Source of the DNA: Glycomyces paridis
GTDB taxonomy: Bacteria; Actinomycetota; Actinomycetes; Mycobacteriales; Micromonosporaceae
DNA length: 48,874 nt
Reading direction: 5' to 3'
Assembly: GCF_004912155.1 (NCBI RefSeq)
Contig: NZ_STGX01000003.1
Coordinates: forward strand, 360,501 to 409,374
Part shown: one piece after another, positions 40,573 to 48,760 of the stretch
Layout: each line of letters begins with the position of its first letter
How positions within the stretch are numbered: the first letter of the stretch is position 1
The notes under the pieces: model-generated
Told to the model about the DNA's origin: nothing
The model's database searches: none
Seen by the model: only the letters and a program-made list of their open reading frames with translations
Translations under genes and position numbers: made by a program

Positions 40573-40926
40573 TCAGCAGGCGGCGAGACCGGACCGCGGC
40601 GCCAAGGCGTCGCGGTGCCGCTCACCCCAGACCTCCAAGGGCGCCAGCGCCTCCCCGAGCGAGAGCCCCAGCGGCGTCAGCGAGTACTCCACCCGCGGCG
40701 GCACCTCCGCGTACAGCTCCCGGTGCACGATCCCGCTCGCCTCCAACTGCCGGAGGTTCTCGGCGAGCACCTTCTCGCTCACGCCGTCGAGCTTGCGCCG
40801 GATCTGCCCGAACCGGACCGGCCCCTCGGCGAGCACCCACATCAGGTGCATCTTCCACTTGCCGCCCACGACATCGATCGCTATCGACATGCCGCAGGTT
40901 TGATCTGCGTCACTCGCCGCCTGCAT
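40573..40926 (-). CDS. HxlR-family regulator
   Basis: 117 aa winged helix. C-G-M-S-I-A-I-D-V-V-G-G-K-W-K-M-H-L-M-W (Cys11) at the N-terminus and L-A-E-N-L-R-Q-L-E-A-S-G-I-V-H-R identify HxlR. The N-terminal Cys is the usual redox or electrophile sensor in this family. GGAGGGGG lies just before the ATG at 40926; the open frame further upstream is spurious. Divergent from the four reductase genes that it probably regulates, with a 139-base gap containing the TGGATC/GATCCA inverted pair (41016-41021, 41039-41044). Confidence 0.85.
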   Translation of the reverse strand: MQAASDADQTCGMSIAIDVVGGKWKMHLMWVLAEGPVRFGQIRRKLDGVSEKVLAENLRQLEASGIVHRELYAEVPPRVEYSLTPLGLSLGEALAPLEVWGERHRDALAPRSGLAAC

Positions 40927-41065
40927 CGGACCCCCTCCGGCCGTATTTCGAACCTCGACGTAAGTAGCCCCACCCGAAGGTGCGGTCTTGCAGAGCCTAT
41001 CCGGCCGGGCGAACATGGATCCCGTCAACACCACCAGTGATCCACCAATTCGCAAGGGGCACAAC

Positions 41066-41938
41066 ATGTCTGCCAACAAATCAGTGACCGTGATCGGCCT
41101 CGGCCCGATGGGCCGCGCCACCGTCAAGGCCCTCCTCGACGCCGGATACGACGTCACCGTCTGGAACCGCAGCCGACCGGGCCTCGACGCCGCCGCCGCA
41201 CTCGGCGCCCGCCCCGCCGCCACCGTCGCCGAAGCCGTCGCCGCCAACGACACGGTCCTGCTCTCCCTCATCCACTACGACGCCATGTACGGCGTCCTCG
41301 AACAGGCCCCCGCCGACCTCACCGGCACGACCGTCGTCAACCTCTCCTCCGACTCACCGGACAACACCCGCAAGGGCGCCGCATGGGTCGCCGAACGCGG
41401 CGGCGCCTTCCTCACCGGCGCCTACATGACCCAGAGCGACGACCTCCACCACGCCGCCTCCCGCCTCTACGTCAGCGGCCCCAAAGCCCTCCACGACACC
41501 AACCGCACCCTCCTCGAAACCCTCGTCCCCACCGTCCACCACCTCGGCGAGGACCACGGCCTCGCCCAGGTCTACTACCAGGCCGGCCTCGCCCAGTTCC
41601 ACGCCTTCCTCACCTCCTTCGAACAGGCGCTGGCGATCGTGGAGGCCTCCGGCGCCGACATCGACCGCTTCGTCGCCTTCGCCACCGAGTCCCCGGAGAG
41701 CAACGTCGACTTCATGCGCTACTTCGCCGAGTCCGCCAAGCAGGGCGGCTGGGGCGACACCGCGAACCTCAAGATGATGCACGCGGGCGCCCAGCACGTC
41801 ATCGACACCGCCGAAGAGGTCGGCGTCGACGCCGACCTCACCCGCACGATTCAGGACTACTACCGGCGCGCCCTGGACGCGAGCGAAGCGACCGGCCAGG
41901 CTGTCCCCGTCTACCGCGTCCTGCGCGGGAAGGCGTAG
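41066..41938 (+). CDS. Imine-reductase-like NAD(P)H oxidoreductase, copy 1
   Basis: 290 aa of the 6-phosphogluconate/beta-hydroxyacid dehydrogenase superfamily, imine reductase-like branch. Nucleotide motif G-L-G-P-M-G (residues about 11-16), V-W-N-R-S after the second strand, and a helical C-terminal dimerisation domain. It would reduce a C=N or C=O bond with NADPH; the substrate is unknown. ATG with AAGGGG eight bases upstream. First of four tandem paralogues and the most divergent; it faces an HxlR gene, a frequent partner of such reductases. Confidence 0.82.
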   Translation: MSANKSVTVIGLGPMGRATVKALLDAGYDVTVWNRSRPGLDAAAALGARPAATVAEAVAANDTVLLSLIHYDAMYGVLEQAPADLTGTTVVNLSSDSPDNTRKGAAWVAERGGAFLTGAYMTQSDDLHHAASRLYVSGPKALHDTNRTLLETLVPTVHHLGEDHGLAQVYYQAGLAQFHAFLTSFEQALAIVEASGADIDRFVAFATESPESNVDFMRYFAESAKQGGWGDTANLKMMHAGAQHVIDTAEEVGVDADLTRTIQDYYRRALDASEATGQAVPVYRVLRGKA

Positions 41939-41944
41939 GACGCC

Positions 41945-42814
41945 ATGACCGCAACCGCCGTCACCGTCCTCGGCCTCGGCGCGATGGGCTCGGCCGTCGC
42001 CGAACGCCTGCGCGCCACCGGCCGCACCACCACCGTGTGGAACCGCACCGCCGCCAAGACCGCCCCGCACGCCGCCGCCGGATCGAAGACCGCCGCCACC
42101 GTCGCGGCGGCGGTCGCCGCGAGCGACCTGACCCTGGTCGTCCTCCTCGACCACGCCGCCGTCCGCGAACGGCTCGAACCGGTCGCCGCCGACCTCAAGG
42201 GACGCACGTTGGTCGACCTGACCACCACCACCCCGAACCAGGCCCGCGAAAGCGCCGCCTGGGCCGCCGCACACGGCATCCGCTACGTCGACGGCGCCGT
42301 CATGGCCGTCCCCGCCATGATCGGCACCCCGCAGGCGCGACTGCTCTACTCCGGCGACCACGACGCCTACACCGACGCCCTCCCGGCCCTCGAAGCCCTC
42401 GGCACCGCCGAGTACGAAGGCGCCGACGCAGGCCTGGCCGCCCTCAAGGACATGGCGCTCCTGTCCGCGATGGACCTCATGTTCCTCGGCTACGTCCAGG
42501 CCATCGCCATGATGCGCACCGCCGGAACCGCCGCCGCCGACACCGCGGCCGACGTCGAAGCATGGCTCGCCGCCATGCTCCCGCACGGCCGCGGCATCGC
42601 CGACGTCATCGACGGCGGCACCTACGACACCGGCGGCCAGAGCGTCGACTTCGACCGCCGCGGCCTCGCCTCCCTCATCAACGCCAGCCGCGAACAAGGC
42701 GTCCGCGCCGACCTCCTCGAACCGCACCTCAAACTCCTCGACGAACTCGCCGCCACCGGCCGCGGCGCGAGCGACTGGCCCCGCATCATCGACCGCCTCG
42801 CCATCCGCGAATGA
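41945..42814 (+). CDS. Imine-reductase-like NAD(P)H oxidoreductase, copy 2
   Basis: 289 aa. G-L-G-A-M-G-S-A-V near the N-terminus, V-W-N-R-T, and the imine-reductase segment G-A-V-M-A-V-P-A-M-I-G-T-P. The helix starting A-L-K-D-M-A-L-L-S-A-M-D, which frames the active site, is intact. Six bases separate it from copy 1, so both share a transcript. Substrate unknown. Confidence 0.85.
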   Translation: MTATAVTVLGLGAMGSAVAERLRATGRTTTVWNRTAAKTAPHAAAGSKTAATVAAAVAASDLTLVVLLDHAAVRERLEPVAADLKGRTLVDLTTTTPNQARESAAWAAAHGIRYVDGAVMAVPAMIGTPQARLLYSGDHDAYTDALPALEALGTAEYEGADAGLAALKDMALLSAMDLMFLGYVQAIAMMRTAGTAAADTAADVEAWLAAMLPHGRGIADVIDGGTYDTGGQSVDFDRRGLASLINASREQGVRADLLEPHLKLLDELAATGRGASDWPRIIDRLAIRE

Positions 42815-42831
42815 CACCGAAGGAGACCGCC

Positions 42832-43718
42832 ATGCCCAAGGGCACCGTCAGCATCCTCGGCCTCGGCGCGATGGGCTCGGCCGTCGCCGCGCGCCTGCGC
42901 GAGACCGGCCACGACACCACCGTCTGGAACCGCACCCCCGCCAAGGCCCGACCGCACGTCGAGGCCGGATCGGCACACGCCGCCACCGTCGCCGAAGCCG
43001 CCGCCGCGAGCGACCTCGTCGTCACCGTCCTCCTCGACCACGCCGCCGTCCGCGAACACCTCGACCCCGTCGCCGACCACCTCGCGGGCAAGACCCTCGT
43101 CAACCTCACCACCACCACCACACCGAACGAAGCCAGATCCACCGCCGCCGGGGCCGCCGCACACGGCATCGGCTACCTCGACGGCGCCGTCATGGCCGTC
43201 CCCGCCATGATCGGCGACACCGCCCGCCTGCTCCACTCCGGCGACCACCACGCCTTCACCACCGCCGAACCCGCCCTCAAAGCACTCGGCACCGCCGAAT
43301 ACCAAGGCGCCGACGCCGGCCTGGCCGCACTCAAGACTGTGCTTCCTTCGAAGACGCGGCGCTCCTCTCGGGCATGTACCTCATGCTCACCGGCTTCCTC
43401 CAGGCCGCGGCCCTCATGAGCACCGTCGGCGTCAGCGCCGCCGACACCGCCGAGGAGGTCACGGCCTACAACACCGCGATGCTCCCGCTCGTCTCCGTGT
43501 ACGCCGAGATCATCGACCAGGCGAAATACGAACCCGCCGTCGACCAGGACATGGACTTCAGCCGCTCCACGTTCGGCTCCCTCATCGCAACGAGCCGCGA
43601 ACAGGGCATCCGCGCCGACCTCCTCGAACGCGTCAAGAAACTCGTCGACGAAGCCGCCGCCACCGGCCACGGCGCCGCCGACTGGCCCCGCGTCATCGAA
43701 AGCCTCCACATCCGCTGA
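42832..43718 (+). pseudogene. Imine-reductase-like copy 3, frameshifted
   Basis: The first half (from ATG 42832, GGAG upstream) matches copies 2 and 4 through A-G-L-A-A-L-K, codon about 168. There the intact copies continue with GACATGGCG; here a net 17-base insertion around 43336-43355 shifts the frame. The correct C-terminal half resumes in another frame (M-Y-L-M-L-T-G-F at 43374) and runs to 43718. The insertion lies between two AAGAC repeats (43333-43337, 43351-43355). If both parts are translated they would be separate fragments. A sequencing error of this length is unlikely. Confidence 0.78.
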
Positions 43719-43747
43719 CGCACCACCGAACACCGAAGGAGACCACC

Positions 43748-44617
43748 ATGCCCAAGGGCACCATCACCATCCTCGGCCTCGGCGCCATGGGCTCGGCCGT
43801 CGCCGACCGCCTCCGCGCCACCGGCCACGACACCACCGTCTGGAACCGCACCCCCGCCAAAACCGCACCCCACCGCGCCGCCGGATCGAACGTCGCCTCC
43901 ACCGTCGCCGAAGCCGCCAACGCGAGCGACCTCGTCCTCGTCGTCCTCCTCGACCACGCCAGCGTCCGCGAACACCTCGAACCCGTCGCCGCCGACCTCA
44001 AGCACCGCGTCGTCGTCAACCTCACCACCACCACACCGAACGAGGCAAGATCCACCGCCGCCTGGGCCGCCGCACACGGCATCACCTACCTCGACGGCGC
44101 CATCATGGCCGTCCCCGACATGATCGGGCGACCAGGCGCACGCCTCCTCTACTCCGGCGACGAGAACGCCTACGCCATCGCCCGCCCCGTCCTCGAAACC
44201 CTCGGCACCGCCGAATACGAAGGCACCGACGCCGGCCTCGCCTCGCTCAAGGACATGGCACTCCTGGCCGCCATGTACCAGATGTTCGGCGGCGTCCTCC
44301 ACGCCATCGCCATGATGCGCACCGTCGGCGCCGCACCCACCGACACCGCCAGAGACCTCGTCGACTGGCTCGGCGCCCTCATCCCGATCGCCGCCGACTT
44401 CGGCGCCGACGTCGAGAAGCGCGAATACGCCGCCCCGCCCGGCCAATCCGTCGACTTCACCCGGCCCGCACTCGCCTCGATCATCACCGCCAGCCGCGAA
44501 CAGGGCATCAGCGCCGACTTCCTCGAACCGGTCAAGAAGCACCTCGACGAACTCGCCGCCACCGGACGCGGCGGCGCCGAATGGGCCAGCGTCGTCGAAC
44601 AACTCACCATCGAATAA
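43748..44617 (+). CDS. Imine-reductase-like NAD(P)H oxidoreductase, copy 4
   Basis: 289 aa, intact. The ribosome site and first codons (GAAGGAGACC, then M-P-K-G-T) are nearly identical to those of broken copy 3, pointing to a recent duplication. G-L-G-A-M-G-S-A-V, V-W-N-R-T-P-A-K, G-A-I-M-A-V-P-D-M-I-G and S-L-K-D-M-A-L-L-A-A-M-Y all align with copy 2. Probably NADPH-dependent; substrate unknown. Last gene of the tandem array. Confidence 0.85.
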   Translation: MPKGTITILGLGAMGSAVADRLRATGHDTTVWNRTPAKTAPHRAAGSNVASTVAEAANASDLVLVVLLDHASVREHLEPVAADLKHRVVVNLTTTTPNEARSTAAWAAAHGITYLDGAIMAVPDMIGRPGARLLYSGDENAYAIARPVLETLGTAEYEGTDAGLASLKDMALLAAMYQMFGGVLHAIAMMRTVGAAPTDTARDLVDWLGALIPIAADFGADVEKREYAAPPGQSVDFTRPALASIITASREQGISADFLEPVKKHLDELAATGRGGAEWASVVEQLTIE

Positions 44618-44629
44618 GCCCACCAGGGG

Positions 44630-44686
44630 CGGGGGACCGGCCCCCGTCGAGCGACTGAACGGGGCGGGGGACTACCCTCCCGCCCC
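44630..44686. terminator. Two GC hairpins between convergent genes
   Basis: Six-bp stem CGGGGG/CCCCCG (44630-44635 with 44641-44646) and an eight-bp stem GGGGCGGG/CCCGCCCC (44661-44668 with 44679-44686), the second overlapping the stop of the XRE gene. Probably terminate the two converging transcripts. Confidence 0.55.
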
Positions 44687-45517
44687 CAACAGCGCCAGCT
44701 TCTCGTACCCGTCCGTCCCCGGCGCCGCGCTCAACGTCACCAGCAACTGCCCGCTCCCGTCCGCCACCCGGAACTGCTCCTTGTGCAACCGCAGCACCCC
44801 CACCAGCGGATGATCGAACCGCACCTCGCCCTGGATGCAGTCCACCACCTCCGCATCCGCCCACAGCTCACTGAACCGCCGATGCCGGATCGACAGCTCC
44901 CCGATCAACGCCGCCATCGCCGCGTCCTCGGGGAACAGCGCCGCCATCTTCCGCAACTGCGCCACCGTCTCCGCCGCCACCGACTCCCAATCCGGGAAGA
45001 ACTCCCGCGACTCGTCCTCGAACAACAGCCGCGCGAAATTCGCCCCCTCCAAGGACCAACCGAAGCCCCCCAGCAGCAACCGCATCATCCGATTCGTCGC
45101 CAGCACGTCCTTGCGGTGATTCGAGACCATCGCAGGGAACGCCTCGATCCCCTCCAGCATCGTCCGCAGCGGCAGCCCCAGCTCCGCACTCGGATGCCCC
45201 GGCTCCAACCGCGTCATCCCCGCCAACCGGTGCAGATGCCGCCGCGTCGCCTCGTCCAGACCCAGCGCCCGCGACACCGCGTCCAGCACCTGATCCGAAG
45301 GACGCTTCGCCCGCCCCTGCTCCAACCGCGTGTAGTAGTCCACGCTCACTCCCGCCAGCAGCGCCAGCTCCTCGCGCCGCAGGCCCGGCACCCGTCGCCG
45401 GTCGTGTTCCGGCAATCCCACCTCCGCCGGATTCACCCGGGCGCGCCGCGCCTGGAGGAACTTCCCCAGATCAACCACGTCCTCGAGCTTGTGGATCCCG
45501 ATCGCATCAGACGACAT
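44672..45517 (-). CDS. XRE-family regulator with MmyB-like ligand domain
   Basis: 281 aa. The helix-turn-helix sits near residues 20-80 (R-R-V-P-G-L-R-R-E-E-L-A-L-L-A-G-V-S-V-D-Y-Y) and is followed by the MmyB-like region (about 105-275; V-S-N-H-R-K-D-V-L-A-T-N, F-A-R-L-L-F, D-W-E). This actinobacterial/proteobacterial family usually represses a divergent oxidoreductase and binds fatty-acid-like or other small ligands. GGAGG eight bases upstream of the ATG. Divergent from the flavodoxin-fold oxidoreductase at 45648. Confidence 0.85.
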   Translation of the reverse strand: MSSDAIGIHKLEDVVDLGKFLQARRARVNPAEVGLPEHDRRRVPGLRREELALLAGVSVDYYTRLEQGRAKRPSDQVLDAVSRALGLDEATRRHLHRLAGMTRLEPGHPSAELGLPLRTMLEGIEAFPAMVSNHRKDVLATNRMMRLLLGGFGWSLEGANFARLLFEDESREFFPDWESVAAETVAQLRKMAALFPEDAAMAALIGELSIRHRRFSELWADAEVVDCIQGEVRFDHPLVGVLRLHKEQFRVADGSGQLLVTLSAAPGTDGYEKLALLGAGG

Positions 45518-45562
45518 CACTCAAACCTCCGCGGCAAGTATCACCGCGTCCGCGCTCCGACG

Positions 45563-45594
45563 CCTAGGTCTGTCAGTCCTAGGGTCGAAGGACC
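45563..45594. promoter_or_regulatory. Candidate operator with two CCTAGG sites
   Basis: CCTAGG occurs at 45563-45568 and 45578-45583, 15 bases apart, followed by the inverted pair GGGTC (45582-45586)/GACCC (45591-45595). It lies in the gap between the XRE and oxidoreductase starts, where the XRE repressor would be expected to bind. Confidence 0.4.
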
Positions 45595-45647
45595 CCAGGT
45601 CGAACAGACGTCTGGCAGCCCCCCGCCCGCCCCGCCACCATCGACCC

Positions 45648-46391
45648 ATGCACATCCACCACGTCTACGCCCACCCCCACGCCGACTCCCTCAACGCCGC
45701 ACTCCGCGACGAGACCGACCGGACCCTCACCGCCCTCGGCCACACCCGCACCCTCAGCGACCTCTACGCCATGCGATGGAAGGCCGTCGCCGACCACGAC
45801 GACTTCGCCGCCGAACCCGACCGCCACTTCATGACCGCCGCCGGCGAGGCCTACCGCACCGGCGCGCTGGCGGCCGACATCCGCGCCGAGCACGAGCGCC
45901 TCCTGGCCGCCGACGCGCTCCTCCTCCAGTTCCCGCTCTGGTGGTTCTCCATGCCCGCCATCATGAAAGGCTGGTTCGACCGGGTCTTCACCAACGGCTT
46001 CGGCTACAACACCGCCGAGCACTACGGCGCCGGCGTGCTCGCCGGGAAACGCGCGATGCTCATGGTCACCACCGGCGCCACCGCGGAGACCCTGAGCGGC
46101 CGCGGCATCGGCGGCCCGCTCGACGACCTGCTCTTCCCGATCCAGCACGGCACCCTCTTCTACACCGGGATGCGAGTCCTGCCGCCCTTCGCGATCCACA
46201 GCGCCTGGGCGGTCGACTCGCCCGGATTCGCCCGCGAGACCAAGCGCCTGCGCGAGCGCTTGGAAACCCTCGCCGCGACCGATCCGATCCCCTTCCGCAC
46301 CGAGTCGAGCGGCGACTACGACGCCGCGGGCCTCCTCAAACCGGGCGCCGAACGCCCCGGCACCACCGGATTCGCCATGCACACCGCCTGA
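45648..46391 (+). CDS. Flavodoxin-fold NAD(P)H oxidoreductase (NQO1/MdaB-like)
   Basis: 247 aa. A-H-P-H-A-D-S-L-N-A-A-L near the N-terminus (phosphate-binding loop of the NQO1 fold), then F-P-L-W-W-F-S-M-P-A-I-M-K-G-W-F-D-R-V-F and a C-terminal G-T-L-F-Y-T-G region. Reduces quinones or related electrophiles with FAD or FMN. ATG 45648 follows CACCAT by six bases. Likely repressed by the divergent XRE regulator. Confidence 0.85.
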   Translation: MHIHHVYAHPHADSLNAALRDETDRTLTALGHTRTLSDLYAMRWKAVADHDDFAAEPDRHFMTAAGEAYRTGALAADIRAEHERLLAADALLLQFPLWWFSMPAIMKGWFDRVFTNGFGYNTAEHYGAGVLAGKRAMLMVTTGATAETLSGRGIGGPLDDLLFPIQHGTLFYTGMRVLPPFAIHSAWAVDSPGFARETKRLRERLETLAATDPIPFRTESSGDYDAAGLLKPGAERPGTTGFAMHTA

Positions 46392-46399
46392 CACGCGAA

Positions 46400-46429
46400 G
46401 AGCCGGAGCGGCCTCGGCCGCTCCGGCTC
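46400..46429. terminator. Bidirectional hairpin terminator
   Basis: 14-base arms (46400-46413 with 46416-46429), in practice a 13-bp stem, between the convergent oxidoreductase and KamA-like genes. Confidence 0.82.
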
Positions 46430-46460
46430 GCAGACTCCGTCCAGCCGACGAAGGACGGGT

Positions 46461-47753
46461 CTACTCGAACGGGAACTTGTCCGCGAACGCGGGCTTCAGA
46501 TCATCGATCCACACCGCGTTCTCGTCGAACTTGGCGTAGAACGGGCGCCCCACGATCCCGGGGTTCCGCGCCTGGAGCATCCGCAGGGAGAACACCTTCT
46601 CCTCGCCGATCTCCACGACGCCGTCCACCGCCACCTTGCCCGGCGTGGCCGACATCGAAGGGCCCCTGACGGTCCGGCACAGGCCCGAGACCTGGCTGAA
46701 CGCGTCCCGGTAGATCTCCCAGGCCCGCCACAGCGGCACCGAGAAGTAGTCCTGCGGGCCGGTGTCGCGCTCGATGAACATGTAGTACGGGATCATCCCC
46801 AGCTTGTGCTGGGTCCTCCACATCCCCGCCCACTGGTCCGCGTCGTCGTTGATCGTCCTGATCAGCGGCGCCTGCGTCCGGATCACCGCGCCGGTGGACC
46901 TGATGCGCCGCACCGCCTCCCGCACGATGTCGGACTCGAGCTCCTTCTGGTGCGAGAAGTGCGCCATGAACGCGAGGTTTCGCCCCGAGTCCACCACCCG
47001 CTCGAACAGCCGCAGCGTGTCCTCCGCGTCCGGGTCCGAGACGAACCGCTGCGGCCAGTACGCCAGGGCCTTCGACCCGATCCGGACGGACTCGACGTGG
47101 TCCATCTCCAGCAGCGGCTCGATGTACCGCCGCAGCACCGGCTCACCCATGATCATCGGGTCGCCGCCGGTCAGCAGCACGCTGCTCACCTCGGGGTGGT
47201 CGCGCACGTACCCCGTCAGCTGCTCGACGTCGTTGTTCGCCATCTTGAGGTCGGCGATCCCCACGAACTGCGCCCACCTGAAGCAGTAGGTGCAGTACGC
47301 GTGGCAGGTCTGGCCCTGCTGCGGGAAGAACAGCACCGTCTCGCGGTACTTGTGTTGGAGCCCGGGGATCGATTCCTCGCCCTCCTTGGGCACGTTCAGC
47401 TGCAACTGCCCCGCCGGATGCGGGTTGAGCTTGAACCGGATCACGTTGGCCGCGGCCGTGACCTCCTGCTTCGGAGCGTCGGCCTTGAGCAGGCCCGCGA
47501 TGTGGTCGATGTCCTCGGCGGGCAGCATGTCCTCGGTCGGGAAGACGAGCCGGAACATCGGGTCCTCGAACGGGCGCTCCCAGTCGATGAGCTCATCGAC
47601 CACGTAGGCGTTCGTCCTGAACGGCAGGACCGACGCCACGGCCCTCGTACGCAGCCGCTGATCCTCCGTCAGCGGCGCTCGCTGGAGCAGTTCCTCCAGA
47701 TGGCGGATGGTATAGGCGTGGAACCGCCTACCGGTGTTTTCAGGAGCAGTCAC
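46461..47753 (-). CDS. KamA-family radical SAM aminomutase, substrate unknown
   Basis: 430 aa. The cluster motif C-H-A-Y-C-T-Y-C (Cys150, 154, 157) is the aminomutase type, T-G-G-D-P-M is a SAM-binding loop and Lys373 (T-P-G-K-V) is the probable PLP lysine. At the two positions where lysine 2,3-aminomutase has the aspartates that grip the lysine side chain, this protein has Arg329 (F-I-E-R-D) and Arg363 (V-R-G-P). This suggests an acidic or otherwise different substrate. GTG at 47753 is preceded by GAGGAGGGAG; the TTG at 47786 is less likely. Stands alone, distant from the kam cluster. Confidence 0.82.
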   Translation of the reverse strand: MTAPENTGRRFHAYTIRHLEELLQRAPLTEDQRLRTRAVASVLPFRTNAYVVDELIDWERPFEDPMFRLVFPTEDMLPAEDIDHIAGLLKADAPKQEVTAAANVIRFKLNPHPAGQLQLNVPKEGEESIPGLQHKYRETVLFFPQQGQTCHAYCTYCFRWAQFVGIADLKMANNDVEQLTGYVRDHPEVSSVLLTGGDPMIMGEPVLRRYIEPLLEMDHVESVRIGSKALAYWPQRFVSDPDAEDTLRLFERVVDSGRNLAFMAHFSHQKELESDIVREAVRRIRSTGAVIRTQAPLIRTINDDADQWAGMWRTQHKLGMIPYYMFIERDTGPQDYFSVPLWRAWEIYRDAFSQVSGLCRTVRGPSMSATPGKVAVDGVVEIGEEKVFSLRMLQARNPGIVGRPFYAKFDENAVWIDDLKPAFADKFPFE

Positions 47754-47869
47754 GAGAACTCCCTCCTCTTGCTTGTAGGTATGCAACTGGGCAGGCAGGC
47801 CTGGTTACAAACAAGTGCGCGAAACCAACGCTCACCGCGCCTCCCGCAGGCGTGAGCCCGCGTTCCGCG

Positions 47870-47889
47870 CCGCGGCGTTTCCGCCGCGG
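47870..47889 (-). terminator. Hairpin in the OsmC-KamA-like gap
   Basis: Eight-bp stem CCGCGGCG/CGCCGCGG around a four-base loop, about 70 bases after the OsmC stop on the minus strand. Also in this gap: CGCACA/TGTGCG at 47912-47924 and a seven-bp hairpin CGACCCT/AGGGTCG (47953-47971) over the OsmC stop. Confidence 0.4.
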
Positions 47890-47957
47890 ATGGTGCACCC
47901 GATGCTTTCGCGCACACTGTGCGTGAAGTATGAAATTTTCAGTCGATTGTGACGACC

Positions 47958-48383
47958 CTAACCCAGGGTCGCCTCAAGCGAGATCGGGACCGCCTTGAGC
48001 GCCTGGCTCACCGGGCAGCCGTCCTTGGTCGCCGCGGCGATCTGGTCGAACTCGTCCTTGTCGATGCCGGGCACCACGGCCCTCACCGACAGGGCGATGC
48101 CCGTGATCCCCGTGCCGGGCTTGAAGTCCACGCCGGCTTCGGTGACGATCTCCTCCGCGGTGTAGCCGGCCTTGCCCAACCCGGCCGACAGCGCCATGGA
48201 GTAGCAGGAGGCGTGAGCCGCGGCGATGAGCTCCTCGGGGCTGGTCTTGCCCTCGGGGTCGTTCGCGCGCGACGCCCAGGTGACAGGGGTGTCCGGCAGT
48301 CCAGAGGACACGAAGCTGGTGACACCGCCCCCGTCCTGGAGGCCACCGGTCCATCGGGTGCGTGCGTTGCGAGTGACTGACAT
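47958..48383 (-). CDS. OsmC-family peroxiredoxin
   Basis: 141 aa. The two redox cysteines of the OsmC/Ohr family are Cys60 (A-A-H-A-S-C-Y-S) and Cys123 (K-D-G-C-P-V-S). The N-terminal W-T-G-G-L-Q-D-G-G-G strand pair marks the OsmC branch rather than Ohr. Detoxifies organic hydroperoxides, taking electrons from a thiol system. GAGGAGA nine bases before the ATG. Confidence 0.88.
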   Translation of the reverse strand: MSVTRNARTRWTGGLQDGGGVTSFVSSGLPDTPVTWASRANDPEGKTSPEELIAAAHASCYSMALSAGLGKAGYTAEEIVTEAGVDFKPGTGITGIALSVRAVVPGIDKDEFDQIAAATKDGCPVSQALKAVPISLEATLG

Positions 48384-48511
48384 GCGTTCTCCTCTGATCG
48401 GAGTTCCTTCGCTCGCAGGCTAACAGCCGAAGACGGCACCGGATGACGGTCCGCGACGGCGGCCGGGCTCGCGCCCGACCGCCGCTCGTCTCGACGTCTT
48501 TCCCGAAGTTC
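48384..48511. other. Start of the gene-free region before the rRNA operon
   Basis: The 491 bases from 48384 to the window end contain no supportable protein gene. This part holds only the OsmC ribosome site and promoter. The remainder is rRNA-operon control sequence, listed separately. Confidence 0.5.
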
Positions 48512-48540
48512 TTGCCGTCTTCGCAGGTCAAGCGTATCGT
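48512..48540 (+). promoter_or_regulatory. Candidate distal rRNA operon promoter
   Basis: TTGCCG (48512-48517), 17-base spacer, TATCGT (48535-48540). Multiple promoters are usual upstream of actinobacterial rRNA operons. It lies about 330 bases before the right window edge. Confidence 0.45.
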
Positions 48541-48760
48541 CGAACCTTGGGTGACCCCCCTGGTTTCGGCCCCTTCGGGGGTGTGTATATTTGTCTCTGC
48601 CCGCAGGGGAACGGAACAGCCGAGGAAAACGAGGCCGGTCCGGAGATCACGGAAGTACGCGACAGGCTCGAAGTCATGGCGCGGCCCGGATCGAATTGCG
48701 GGGATCACCTGAGACTTCATAGAGGCTCAATCGCGTGTGACCAGGGTCAAGGACCCTGAG

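Noticed and set aside
41383-43419. A 678-residue frame through the imine-reductase array
   Set aside because: Shadow of copies 1 and 2; only its end coincides with the N-terminal half of broken copy 3.
42832-43718. Programmed frameshift in copy 3 of the reductase array
   Set aside because: A net gain of 17 bases relative to both intact paralogues is a disruption, not a slippery-site event.
48547-48600. Terminator or third promoter at the GGGGGTGTGTATATTTG stretch
   Set aside because: A short ACCCCC/GGGGGT stem and a TATATT are present, but no convincing -35 box or stable hairpin; too ambiguous to list.
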